Source of the DNA: DATEDA01 sp963754305
Lineage (GTDB): Bacteria; Pseudomonadota; Gammaproteobacteria; Burkholderiales; SG8-39
Direction of reading: 5' to 3'
NCBI GenBank assembly: GCA_963754305.1
Contig: CAVWFR010000018.1
Coordinates: 25,532 to 89,531 of the forward strand
DNA: 64,000 nucleotides
The stretch's first letter is position 1; the number at the start of each line of letters is the position of its first letter. A model generated the notes under the pieces. That model was not told where the DNA came from and ran no database searches. It saw only the letters and a list, made by a program, of their open reading frames with translations. Of this stretch, positions 25,474 through 33,236 are shown in pieces. The position numbers and the translations under genes were made by a program.

Positions 25474-26346
25474 TCAGGGTGGATCGCCTCCGTTGCACGA
25501 TAATGACGGTGCCCGCTTCATGTCGCTCTGCGCTTCGCCGGGCCGGCTTTGCTCGACGCCAGCGGGCGCAGGCTCGTGCGTCGTCAGCGGTTCAGGGTTC
25601 GGCGGCGCGCTCGAACGCGTCTTGGCGCGGTACATGCCGATGTCCGAATGCTCCATCAGCGCACCGTATTCCTGCCCGTCGACGGGATAGACGGCGGTGC
25701 CGATGCTTGCCGTTATCGTCACCGGGCCGCCGTCGACAGCATAAGGCGCCGAGAGCCGGCTACGGATCTTCTCGGCCACCGCAGCAGCGCCGTCGTGGCC
25801 ATCGACGTCCGGCAGCATGATCACGAACTCGTCTCCGCCATACCGGCAGGCAGTGTCGCCGGCGCGGATAGAGGTGCTCAACCGCCCCGCCACCTGCTGC
25901 AGGAGCGCGTCTCCGGCTGCATGCCCGAGTCCGTCGTTGACGCGCTTGAATCCATCCAGGTCGAGGAACAGCAGTGCGACCTGCGTGCCCTGTCGCGCGC
26001 CCTGAGCCACCGCCTGATTGAACCGGTCGAGCAGCAGGCTTCGATTGGGCAAACCGGTGAGCTCATCGTGGTACGCCACGTGACGCACCTGCGCCTCCTT
26101 TCGTGCGAGTCGCAGAAAGCGCTCCTTGAGACGCAAATCGCGCTTCACGAGCGTTTCGACCCGCTCCTGAGCGACTCGCAGCTGCCGCTGACTCGCTTCG
26201 AGCGCTCGCTCTAGCTCCGTCGCATCCGACAGCGCTCGCTCCAGTCCGGTGGGTGCCGGCGTCGAGCGGCCCGCGGGCCCTCGCTGCACGAGCGCACCCG
26301 ACGCCGCGGCGGGATGCCGAACTTCCCTCGCCGTCCCTCTCTTCAT
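25474..26346 (-). CDS. Diguanylate cyclase (GGDEF)
   Basis: 290 aa; makes cyclic di-GMP from GTP. A coiled-coil-like N-terminus (residues ~35-90: ELERALEASQRQLRVAQERV) precedes a GGDEF domain with YHDELTGLPNR (about 96), a catalytic RYGGDEF (about 165) and an intact inhibitory I-site RAGD five residues before it. There is no membrane or sensor domain, so output may depend on oligomerisation through the coiled coil. The C-terminal ~45 residues are Pro-rich and probably disordered. No dyad operator is seen upstream, unlike most neighbours. Confidence 0.92.
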   Translation of the reverse strand: MKRGTAREVRHPAAASGALVQRGPAGRSTPAPTGLERALSDATELERALEASQRQLRVAQERVETLVKRDLRLKERFLRLARKEAQVRHVAYHDELTGLPNRSLLLDRFNQAVAQGARQGTQVALLFLDLDGFKRVNDGLGHAAGDALLQQVAGRLSTSIRAGDTACRYGGDEFVIMLPDVDGHDGAAAVAEKIRSRLSAPYAVDGGPVTITASIGTAVYPVDGQEYGALMEHSDIGMYRAKTRSSAPPNPEPLTTHEPAPAGVEQSRPGEAQSDMKRAPSLSCNGGDPP

Positions 26347-26456
26347 GGATTCCGTCCTCTAGCGCGATGCGGACCTGATCTGCCGTCGTTTCCGCTCGCT
26401 CGTTTCCCCCGTCGACTCGAGAAACGCGGCGCCATCCGATTACGGCGGCACGGCGG

Positions 26457-27653
26457 TCAAACGTAGTGCGGTAGCCGGCGCGCGAACTCGCGCAGCGCGG
26501 CGATCCCGCTCGCTTCCGCTCGCTCGCGCCAGTCGGAAAGCTGCTTCACCAATTGGTCGCTCGACGCACTGGATCGGCTCCAGAGTTCGCTCAGCTCCCG
26601 CCGCATCGAGTAGACCGTGTGCAGCAACTCGTGCTTCCGCACCTGCGAGTCGAGCGTCATCGGGCGCCGCACTCGCCAATCCCAGGTATGAAAGCGCAGC
26701 CAGCGCAGCAGGTTCCTGGCCGAGAGTGCGTCGATACCGCCCTCGCTCGGCGTCGTCGCGGTGTCCCGTCTGAGCCTGCGGATCTCCTGCCGGCACAAGT
26801 CGCCAACCGAGCGCGTGTATTGCGCAAGCACGTAGTAGCGGTTGGTCAATATCGCCTTCACGGTGTCAGCGTCGCACGCGGTCTTCGCGCGGCTGAACCG
26901 GGGCGCGGGGGCGATCCTTCTCACCCGCGCGAGGCCGAGCGTTTCGAGGCAGCGGATGTACATCCAGCCGATGTCGAACTCGTACCACGCGCTCGAGAGC
27001 TTCGCCGAGGTCGGGTAGGCGTGATGATTGTTGTGGAACTCTTCGCCCCCGATGAGAACGCCCCAGGGGACGATGTTGGTGCTGGCGTCCTCGACGGGAA
27101 AGTTGCGATACCCCCAGTAGTGCCCGATCCCGTTGATCACCCCGGCGGCCCAGAACGGGATCCAGATCATCTGGATGCCGAAGATCAGGCTGCCCGGAAC
27201 GACGCCGAAGGCGACGATGTCGAAAAGCGCCATCAGGACGATGCCGCACATGGGGCACCCTGCATAGATGCGCCTCTCGAGCCAGTCATCCGGCGTGCCA
27301 TGGCCGAAGCGGTCGAGCGTGTCGGGGTTGCGCGCTTCCCTGACGTAAAGCAACACGCCGGCTCCCAGCACCCGGCCGATGCCGTGGATCTGCGGGCTGT
27401 GCGGATCCGCGGCGGACTCGACTCTGGCGTGATGCTTCCGGTGGACGGCCACCCATTCCCTGGTCACCATGCCGGTGGTAAGCCAAAGCCAGAACCGCAA
27501 AAAATGGCTGACCGCCGGGTGGAGATCCAGCGCGCGATGGGTCTGGTGCCGATGCAGATAAATCGTGACCGCTGCGATCGTCACATGCGTCAGGACGAGC
27601 GCGACCAGCAGGTGAGCCCACCACGGCAGATCGAAGATACCCGACGAGATCAT
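26457..27653 (-). CDS. Membrane fatty-acid desaturase
   Basis: 398-aa inner-membrane diiron acyl desaturase (DesA/SCD-like) that introduces double bonds into acyl chains to adjust membrane fluidity. The three histidine boxes are present: HRHQTH (residues 34-39), HRKHH (71-75) and HNNHH (207-211), between hydrophobic segments. A ~100-aa C-terminal extension rich in Arg and charged helices follows. Start ATG 27653 (MISSGIF) is preferred, with GGAAGGA upstream. The earlier in-frame ATG at 27698 falls inside the predicted -10 element of its own promoter and would not be on the transcript. Confidence 0.9.
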   Translation of the reverse strand: MISSGIFDLPWWAHLLVALVLTHVTIAAVTIYLHRHQTHRALDLHPAVSHFLRFWLWLTTGMVTREWVAVHRKHHARVESAADPHSPQIHGIGRVLGAGVLLYVREARNPDTLDRFGHGTPDDWLERRIYAGCPMCGIVLMALFDIVAFGVVPGSLIFGIQMIWIPFWAAGVINGIGHYWGYRNFPVEDASTNIVPWGVLIGGEEFHNNHHAYPTSAKLSSAWYEFDIGWMYIRCLETLGLARVRRIAPAPRFSRAKTACDADTVKAILTNRYYVLAQYTRSVGDLCRQEIRRLRRDTATTPSEGGIDALSARNLLRWLRFHTWDWRVRRPMTLDSQVRKHELLHTVYSMRRELSELWSRSSASSDQLVKQLSDWRERAEASGIAALREFARRLPHYV

Positions 27654-27724
27654 CAGCAGATCCTTCCACCGCGGAGCTGTTACGATAACCACAGTCATTC
27701 TCTCCCGCGCTCGCCGGGCGCTCT

Positions 27725-27738
27725 GTGCGTTAACGTAC
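27725..27738 (-). promoter_or_regulatory. Dyad operator 7 (desaturase)
   Basis: Minus-strand GTACG-TTAA-CGCAC followed by AGAGCG. GAGAAT lies 30-35 nt from the centre (27702-27697); predicted start near 27690, 37 nt before ATG 27653. Confidence 0.6.
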
Positions 27739-27974
27739 ATAGGGCGGACGGATTGACTGGTGAACCGACTGGTCGACCCGCGTCTCCCCGGCGTCGCTAA
27801 GCGCGCCGGTCCCGGGTTGTAAGCCGGTCCCTGGCACTCACCACGAAAAAGCAACGAAAGAATCGCCGCGTTGACGGCGATTCTCCTGAGTTGGGTGAGC
27901 CCGAGGGGCGCGCGCCCACTCGTGTCGTGAGGACTAGGGAAGGAAACCAGAGATTCCGCCGGGCGACCGCCGGT

Positions 27975-27988
27975 GTTCGATACCGCAC
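27975..27988 (+). promoter_or_regulatory. Dyad operator 8 (histidine kinase)
   Basis: GTTCG-ATAC-CGCAC followed by AGACGCGG. CAGCAT lies at 28011-28016, 30-35 nt from the centre; predicted start near 28023. Confidence 0.5.
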
Positions 27989-28073
27989 AGACGCGGGAGA
28001 TCGAGACCCTCAGCATCTATCGTAGAGACGTCAGGCAGTTGCGTGAGGGATGCTCAAGGGGGGTGTCCTAGCG

Positions 28074-29912
28074 ATGCCGCAGAAAACGTCGGTCTCGCCG
28101 ATCAACGGCGAGTTGGATGTCATCGGTAAGCATGGCGCCGGCGCGGTAGCAATGCGTCAGCCAGAGGGTCTGCAAATGAATGAATCAGTGGCGCCGAGCG
28201 GCGTGATCGGCCTGGAGCCGTTGATCATCACCCGCGAACTGGATTTGCGGCCGTCGCGGACACCCGAGTTCGAAGCTGAAAACCTGGCCCTGGTCGCGCT
28301 CGCGCAGCACCTGTCGGATGCGCCCGAGAACATCCTCCAGAACCTGGCGGATACGGCGTTGGCGCTGTGTCACGCCGGCTCGGCCGGAATCAGCCTCTTC
28401 GAGGAAAGCGAGTCGGTGTTCCGCTGGCACGGACTCGCCGGCGAGCTTGGCCCACGTCGCTGGGACACCACGCCCCGCGAATTCAGTCCCTGCGGGACCG
28501 TGCTCGACCGACGCTGCACGATGTTGATGTCCTACCCGGAGCGCTACTTCCCGTACTTCGCGGAAGTCAAGCCCACGATCGTCGAGGCGCTGCTCGTCCC
28601 ATTCGACATCGGTGGGAAGCTCATCGGCACGGTCTGGGCGGTCAGCCACGACGAGCGTCTCAAGTTCGACGCCGAGGACCAGAGGATCTTGAGGAACCTG
28701 GCTAAGTTCGCTTCGGCCTGTTATCAGGCCAGCTCGTGGGTCGCGGCCGTCGAAGCGGCAGACCGGCGCAAGGACGAGTTCCTGGCCATGCTCGGACACG
28801 AACTCCGAAATCCTCTGTTCCCGCTGCAGAACGCAATTCAGTATCTGATCAAGGCCGGTCCGGACGAGCACGGGGCGAACGAGGCAAAGGGCGTCATCCA
28901 GCGCCAACTCGCGCACATGAGCCGCCTGATCGACGATCTGCTGGATGCCGCGCGCATCTCGAACGGCAAAATCGAACTGCGCAAGGAGCGCATCGAGCTG
29001 TCGGCAGCGGTGCGAAACGCGCTGGAAATGTCGCGCCCGCTGATTCAAGCCGCGCGCCACGCAGTCACGGTGTCATTGCCCGCGGAGCCGGTTTACCTCG
29101 ACGCCGACCTGGCACGACTGGCGCAGGTTCTGTCCAATCTGCTCGGCAACGCCGCCAAGTACATGAACGAGGGCGGCCAAATACGGGTGCTGGCGACAAT
29201 CGAGGGGAGCGAGGTTGTCGTCCGTGTGCAGGATGACGGAATCGGCATTGCAGCCGACAAGCTCGCCTCGATCTTCGAGCTGTTCTCCCAGGTGGACACG
29301 TCTGCGGGGCGTTCCCATGGCGGCCTCGGGATCGGTTTGACGTTGGTCAGAACCCTGGTGAACGGCCACGGTGGGACGGTGGAGGCGCATAGCGCGGGAC
29401 GCGACAGGGGCAGCGAGTTCCTCGTGCGGCTTCCAATCGATACCGTGGGCCGAGACGACTCCCCGGCGCAGCAGCTCGCGCACCGCCAGCCGGACGTCGC
29501 GCCTCCGTCGAGCCTGCGGATCTTGGTGGCCGACGACAACCGGGATGCGGCCGACAGCCTAGCCATGGTGCTGCGCCTCGCCGGCCACACGGTGTGGAAC
29601 GTATACGACGGACAGTCCGCGCTGGCGACGGCCTTCCGCTGCCGGCCGCACGTCGTGTTGAACGACATCGGCATGCCCGGGGTGAACGGCTACGAGGTGG
29701 CGCGCCGACTGCGCGAGCATCCAGTAACCAGAGATTCCGTGCTGGTCGCAGTGACGGGCTACGTAAATGCCGACGACCATGATCGCTCGCGCGAAGCGGG
29801 ATTCGATCATCATCTTTCCAAGCCCGTTGATTTCGATTCGCTCGAGAAATTGCTCGTTTCGATCGGCGCGGCGGGGCGGCATGCCGCGGTCCGCAACGAA
29901 GCCGCCGCATAG
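28074..29912 (+). CDS. GAF hybrid histidine kinase with receiver domain
   Basis: About 612 aa, soluble. A GAF-type sensor (about residues 70-215; ISLFEESESVFRWHGLAGEL) is followed by a HisKA domain with the phospho-accepting His in MLGHELRNP (about 242), an HATPase domain (N-box LLGNAAKY, G-box DDGIGI and GGLGIGL) and a C-terminal receiver with VADDN and the phospho-accepting Asp in LNDIGMPG (about 531), plus TGY and SKPVD. There is no output DNA-binding domain, so it must signal through phosphotransfer to a partner not in the window. ATG 28074 follows AAGGGGGG; ATG 28050 in frame is an alternative. No membrane segment, so the signal is intracellular. Confidence 0.9.
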   Translation: MPQKTSVSPINGELDVIGKHGAGAVAMRQPEGLQMNESVAPSGVIGLEPLIITRELDLRPSRTPEFEAENLALVALAQHLSDAPENILQNLADTALALCHAGSAGISLFEESESVFRWHGLAGELGPRRWDTTPREFSPCGTVLDRRCTMLMSYPERYFPYFAEVKPTIVEALLVPFDIGGKLIGTVWAVSHDERLKFDAEDQRILRNLAKFASACYQASSWVAAVEAADRRKDEFLAMLGHELRNPLFPLQNAIQYLIKAGPDEHGANEAKGVIQRQLAHMSRLIDDLLDAARISNGKIELRKERIELSAAVRNALEMSRPLIQAARHAVTVSLPAEPVYLDADLARLAQVLSNLLGNAAKYMNEGGQIRVLATIEGSEVVVRVQDDGIGIAADKLASIFELFSQVDTSAGRSHGGLGIGLTLVRTLVNGHGGTVEAHSAGRDRGSEFLVRLPIDTVGRDDSPAQQLAHRQPDVAPPSSLRILVADDNRDAADSLAMVLRLAGHTVWNVYDGQSALATAFRCRPHVVLNDIGMPGVNGYEVARRLREHPVTRDSVLVAVTGYVNADDHDRSREAGFDHHLSKPVDFDSLEKLLVSIGAAGRHAAVRNEAAA

Positions 29913-29970
29913 GGTGGAGCCGGCGGTGGAGACACTCAAAAAAACACGACGCGCAGGCACGGATGGCCTC

Positions 29971-30192
29971 ATGAACCTTCAGCCGGGCGAGAAATCCCGC
30001 CAGCAGCACGCGATCGAGTTCCTGGCTCGGGAGTCGGAGGTGCCGCTCGATGAAGTAGCGCGGCTCTACGAAGATGAACGGGCCGAGCTCGCGGTCGGTG
30101 CACGGATTACTGGCTTCCTTCCCATTCTTGCCCTCCGGAAAGTCCGGGCATTGCTGCGCCGCCGCAGCGTCGGAACGCGACCGCGCGCCTAA
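29971..30192 (+). CDS. DUF3562-family protein
   Basis: 73 aa. The core IEFLARESEVPLDEVARLYE, DERAELAVGARITGFLPILA and a basic end match the DUF3562 pattern; the sequence suggests a small helical protein. Function unknown. ATG 29971 has no strong Shine-Dalgarno; in-frame GTG codons just after the kinase stop are alternative starts. It follows the kinase gene by 58 nt and is probably cotranscribed with it. Confidence 0.78.
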   Translation: MNLQPGEKSRQQHAIEFLARESEVPLDEVARLYEDERAELAVGARITGFLPILALRKVRALLRRRSVGTRPRA

Positions 30193-30223
30193 GCAGGCAA
30201 CCCTTGCCGGCGAATCGCGCCGG

Positions 30224-30433
30224 TCATTGCCGGATGATCCCGCCCGGCATCGGAATGCGCCTGACGGGCAGACTCCCTTCCCAACCGCAACCCAACGATG
30301 GGCAGCGGTAGCGGCGTCGCGGCCGAATCAGGCTTATCAGTCGATCGACGAACCGGCGCTGGACGCGGATGAGCCCAGCAGACCCTCCGGCGCGGCGACA
30401 TCGCGGGCATTCACGTGTAAGAGATCCTGACAT
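30224..30433 (-). CDS. Small zinc-ribbon protein
   Basis: 69 aa with two Cys clusters, ECPRCRRAG (about residues 8-16) and YRCPSLGCGWEG (about 43-54), separated by an amphipathic RFVDRLISLIRPRRR helix. This CxxC ... C-x(4)-C arrangement matches a recurrent short bacterial zinc-ribbon protein of unknown function. ATG 30433 starts 64 nt from the dyad at 30492, whose leftward reading places CACAAT 29-34 nt from the centre. It is therefore divergent from crp1 and shares its operator. Confidence 0.65.
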   Translation of the reverse strand: MSGSLTRECPRCRRAGGSAGLIRVQRRFVDRLISLIRPRRRYRCPSLGCGWEGSLPVRRIPMPGGIIRQ

Positions 30434-30491
30434 CGTTTTTTCCGGTCTAATATCGCAGTATTCGATTGTGACCCTCTCGCCAACTCGTTCA

Positions 30492-30505
30492 GTGCGCTGG
30501 CGCAC
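30492..30505. promoter_or_regulatory. Dyad operator 9, between zinc-ribbon gene and crp1
   Basis: Exact GTGCG-CTGG-CGCAC. Leftward the geometry fits activation of the zinc-ribbon gene. Rightward toward crp1 no hexamer lies at +30; the best -10 (TAGACT, 30515-30520) is at +17 to +22, so a bound regulator would cover the crp1 core promoter and more likely repress it. Confidence 0.6.
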
Positions 30506-30550
30506 AAAGGGCGCTAGACTGCCTCTGGCGGTATCGAGCGTCGAGTGCAT

Positions 30551-31279
30551 ATGCCAGCAACGGCTGCGCCGCAAACTCCCGAAACGAATAGGCTGCTAGC
30601 GGTCCTCCCGGCAGCCGAGCGCGACCGCTTGTATTCCCACCTCGAGCCGGTCTCGATGGCGCTGGGCGAGGTCGTTTACGAGTCCGGCAGCCGGCTGGAG
30701 CACGTCTACTTTCCAACGACCTCCATCGTGTCCCTGCTCTACGTCATGGAGGACGGCGCGTCCGCCGAGATTGCGGTCGTGGGCAATGAGGGAATGGTGG
30801 GTGTTGCCCTCTTCATGGGGGGCGAAACCACGCCGAGCCGGGCAATCGTGCAGAGCGCCGGCCTGGCATTCCGGCTATCGGGGCACCTGCTGAAGCGCGA
30901 GTTCACTCGCGCCGGGGCGATGCAGCATCTGTTGCTGCGTTACACCCAATCGCTATTGACGCAGATGGCGCAGACGGCGGTCTGCAACCGGCATCATTCG
31001 GTGGATCAGCAGCTCTGCCGCTGGCTGCTGCTGAGTCTCGATCGACTGCCCTCGAACAAGCTGACCATGACGCAGGAACTGATTGCCAACATGCTCGGGG
31101 TGCGCCGAGAAGGGGTCACGGAGGCGGCCGGGAAGTTGCAGACTGCCGGCCTGATTCATTACAGCCGCGGCCGCATCACGGTGCTGGATCGGCCGGGATT
31201 GGAGGCGCGGGCGTGCGAGTGCTACGAGGTGGTCAAGACGGAGTCCGATCGCCTGCTCCCCGATACGCCCGCGACGTGA
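30551..31279 (+). CDS. Crp/Fnr-type transcription regulator 1
   Basis: 242 aa. An N-terminal cyclic-nucleotide-binding-fold beta-roll (about residues 20-130; VYFPTTSIVSLLYVM, GNEGMVGVALFMGG) lacks the PxGE...R(S/T) cAMP pocket of Crp and has no FNR-type cysteine cluster, so its signal is unknown. A long dimer helix follows, then a winged helix with TQELIANMLGVRREGVTEAA (about 173-192) containing the recognition helix. ATG 30551 is used. It is the closest relative within the window of the second regulator at 32209, and its 3' end is duplicated at 23334. The dyad operator overlaps its promoter, suggesting autoregulation. Confidence 0.9.
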   Translation: MPATAAPQTPETNRLLAVLPAAERDRLYSHLEPVSMALGEVVYESGSRLEHVYFPTTSIVSLLYVMEDGASAEIAVVGNEGMVGVALFMGGETTPSRAIVQSAGLAFRLSGHLLKREFTRAGAMQHLLLRYTQSLLTQMAQTAVCNRHHSVDQQLCRWLLLSLDRLPSNKLTMTQELIANMLGVRREGVTEAAGKLQTAGLIHYSRGRITVLDRPGLEARACECYEVVKTESDRLLPDTPAT

Positions 31280-31399
31280 TCGGGGGCGGGGGTCACCCTC
31301 CGCTCAGTTGTCACGATACGAGAGGGCAAAGCCGCTTCGCGACGCCCCCTCGTGCTCCCCGACGCCACGAAAGCGACGCCTGCAGCGTCGGTTTGAATC

Positions 31400-32212
31400 T
31401 TAGTCGGACGCGTTGTGCTCCGGCGGAAAGAAATGCCGCCGCTCGATCCACTTGAAGCCCTCGTGCTTCGTGATCGTTGCGATCTCGATCGGGCCGCCCA
31501 CCGTCTTGGGGCGGCTGACGGAGAACCTGACGAAGCCGATGGTCGTCTGGACCAGGAAGCGGGCCAGGTCGACCGCATCGTGGATCGGCATCGCCTCGAG
31601 GAACAGCAGCTCGTACAGCTCGGGCGCCAGCTGGGTCCGCGCGTCGGCCGCTTGTTGCGCCGACAGACCGTGCTTCATGGAGGCCTCGTTGAATTTGGTC
31701 CCGAGGCCGAAAATGAGTCTGTCCAGCGCTTCGTATTCGCCATCCCATCGTGGCCCGAACTCGTGCTCCGCTTGAACCCGCGTTGGTGCAGGGCACTCGG
31801 CTCCCATCAACTGCACTTCCCAGACCTCTGCGAGAGGACGGCTAGCGGAGTAGCCGCAGACTCTTACCTTGGTCCAGACGCTGCCGCCGAGCGGCCGCGA
31901 CTTCTCCTCGAACAGGAATTCCCTGACCCGGATCGCGACCTCCTCGACGGTATAGCGATCGGGGTTCAGGCTCCAGTCGGGGTGATCGGCGCCCCCGCCG
32001 CTGAACCGCCGTCGCAGGTCTTTCAGCAAGGTGTCGATCGACTCGTTGCCGATGCCGCCGGCGCCAGTCACCATCGCGCCGATGGGGAGCCCCTTCCTGA
32101 GGTTCACGATCTTCTGGGCGTGGTGATAGATCATGCCGCTCGCGAAGGAGCTGGCGCTGTCCGCGGCCATGACGACACCGTCGTTGATCTTGACCGACAC
32201 GAGTACGGTCAC
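31400..32212 (-). CDS. Proteasome-like Ntn-hydrolase
   Basis: 270 aa. Starting at GTG 32212 the product begins M-T-VLVSVKINDG. Removing Met exposes Thr1, and counting from it Asp17 (MAADSAS) and Lys33 (HAQKIV) fall exactly at the catalytic positions of proteasome beta subunits and HslV. The GAMVTGAGG strand supports the Ntn fold. It is longer than HslV (~175 aa) and close to Anbu-type proteins (~240 aa). GTGA overlaps the stop of crp2, so the pair is an operon with coupled translation. Likely a self-assembling cytoplasmic peptidase induced with the crp2 regulon; no ATPase partner lies nearby. The last residues HFFPPEHNASD share DNA with the 23551 locus. Confidence 0.8.
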   Translation of the reverse strand: MTVLVSVKINDGVVMAADSASSFASGMIYHHAQKIVNLRKGLPIGAMVTGAGGIGNESIDTLLKDLRRRFSGGGADHPDWSLNPDRYTVEEVAIRVREFLFEEKSRPLGGSVWTKVRVCGYSASRPLAEVWEVQLMGAECPAPTRVQAEHEFGPRWDGEYEALDRLIFGLGTKFNEASMKHGLSAQQAADARTQLAPELYELLFLEAMPIHDAVDLARFLVQTTIGFVRFSVSRPKTVGGPIEIATITKHEGFKWIERRHFFPPEHNASD

Positions 32213-32928
32213 GTGCGCCTCAAGCCGAGGGTGCGGTCGTATATCTTCTGCCCCGACCGGTAACACCCGCAGGCGGCGGCTTCCAGGCCGCCGCGGCCGA
32301 GAATCGTGATGTTGCCGCGGCGGTAGCGAATCAGCCTTCGACGCTGCAGGCCTCCCGCCGCCTTGGTCACGCCGACCCGGCGCACACCGAGCATGTGGGC
32401 GAGAAGCTCGTGGGTCAGATGAAACTCGTCCCCGTGCGCCCGGTCGTGGGTCATGAGCAGCCAGCGAGCGAGCCGTGCCTCCAACAGGTGGAAGCGCGTG
32501 CACGCTGCCGTTTGCGCGAGCTGCGCCATCGAGACGTAAAGGTAGCGGTTCAACTCGCGCTGGAGGTCAGCGCTAAAACTGAGCTCGCGGAGGAACGACG
32601 CAGCATCCATTCGCATCGCGGGGCCGGAGCCCTGCACCAGCGCGCGCAGAGGTGAGACGTCGACCCCCAGCATGAGGGTGATTCCGAACATGCCTTCGCT
32701 GCCGACCAGTCCCACCTCCAGGCTCGTGCAGCCGTCGCGCGGCGTCAGCAACGAGATGAAGCCGCCGGCGGGGAAGTACACGTGGCGGATCCGGTCGCCC
32801 GGCTCGCAGAGCACATCGGCGAACGCGAGCTCGACTCGCTCGCAGCGCGCAAGCAGGTGCTCGCGATCCTCGCGGGGCAGCGCCGCGATCAGAGCGTTCG
32901 TAACGGGGAGGCGCCGCGTGGAGGACAT
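32209..32928 (-). CDS. Crp/Fnr-type transcription regulator 2
   Basis: 239 aa with the same layout as regulator 1: effector beta-roll (VLCEPGDRIRHVYFPAGGFI, GSEGMFGITLMLG), dimer helix and winged helix with HELLAHMLGVRRVGVTKAAG (about 165-184). The recognition helix keeps RR-x-GVT but has Val where regulator 1 has Glu, so the two may differ in operator preference. No cAMP pocket or Fe-S cysteines are evident. Transcription is predicted from the dyad-linked promoter at 33062 (start near 33027). It is the first gene of the operon with the Ntn hydrolase. Confidence 0.9.
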   Translation of the reverse strand: MSSTRRLPVTNALIAALPREDREHLLARCERVELAFADVLCEPGDRIRHVYFPAGGFISLLTPRDGCTSLEVGLVGSEGMFGITLMLGVDVSPLRALVQGSGPAMRMDAASFLRELSFSADLQRELNRYLYVSMAQLAQTAACTRFHLLEARLARWLLMTHDRAHGDEFHLTHELLAHMLGVRRVGVTKAAGGLQRRRLIRYRRGNITILGRGGLEAAACGCYRSGQKIYDRTLGLRRT

Positions 32929-33061
32929 CGAACTCTCCTGGAGGCTTGAGGGAACCCGTCAGAGGGCATGAGAGGTACGTCTACAAGGGAACGGACAAGG
33001 GGGAACGGACAAGGCGGAGAGCGCAAGCGGAGGACGGTACACGAGGATCGAGATCCATTAC

Positions 33062-33075
33062 GTTCGCTAGCGCAC
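33062..33075 (-). promoter_or_regulatory. Dyad operator 10 (crp2-Ntn hydrolase operon)
   Basis: Minus-strand GTGCG-CTAG-CGAAC followed by GTAATGGATC. TACCGT lies 30-35 nt from the centre (33039-33034); predicted start near 33027, ~100 nt before crp2. Confidence 0.6.
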
Positions 33076-33171
33076 GCAACGAAAAGAAAATGAGTGCTCG
33101 CCGCATTCGCCTCGACCTGGGCGCGCCGGGGAGCCGCGAGCGCCCACCGTTCGCGGGCGACATCCGGTTCT

Positions 33172-33185
33172 GTGCGCTACCGCAC
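33172..33185 (+). promoter_or_regulatory. Dyad operator 11 (esterase)
   Basis: Exact GTGCG-CTAC-CGCAC preceded by TTCT. TACCCT at 33208-33213 lies 30-35 nt from the centre; predicted start near 33220, 17 nt before ATG 33237. Confidence 0.65.
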
Positions 33186-33236
33186 GGAACGCACGGCGGC
33201 CGGTCCGTACCCTGTGGTCATGCAGGCTCCGGACTG

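Larger units (their letters stand above)
27654..28073. other. Divergent intergenic region
   Basis: It contains operators 7 and 8 and a hairpin (GAATCGCC ... GGCGATTC, 27860-27883) whose minus-strand reading is followed by a T-rich run. No gene lies upstream of that hairpin on the minus strand, so its role is unclear. No coding sequence is supported. Confidence 0.5.
32929..33236. other. Divergent regulatory region
   Basis: It contains operators 10 (leftward, crp2) and 11 (rightward, esterase) about 110 nt apart. An in-frame ATG at 33090 could extend the esterase, but it lies upstream of that gene's predicted start site. I see nothing else. Confidence 0.55.

Noticed and set aside
31300..31330. 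A possible further dyad (GTCACGATACGAGAG) between crp1 and the Ntn hydrolase gene
   Set aside because: The two halves are not complementary and the position lies between convergent gene ends.
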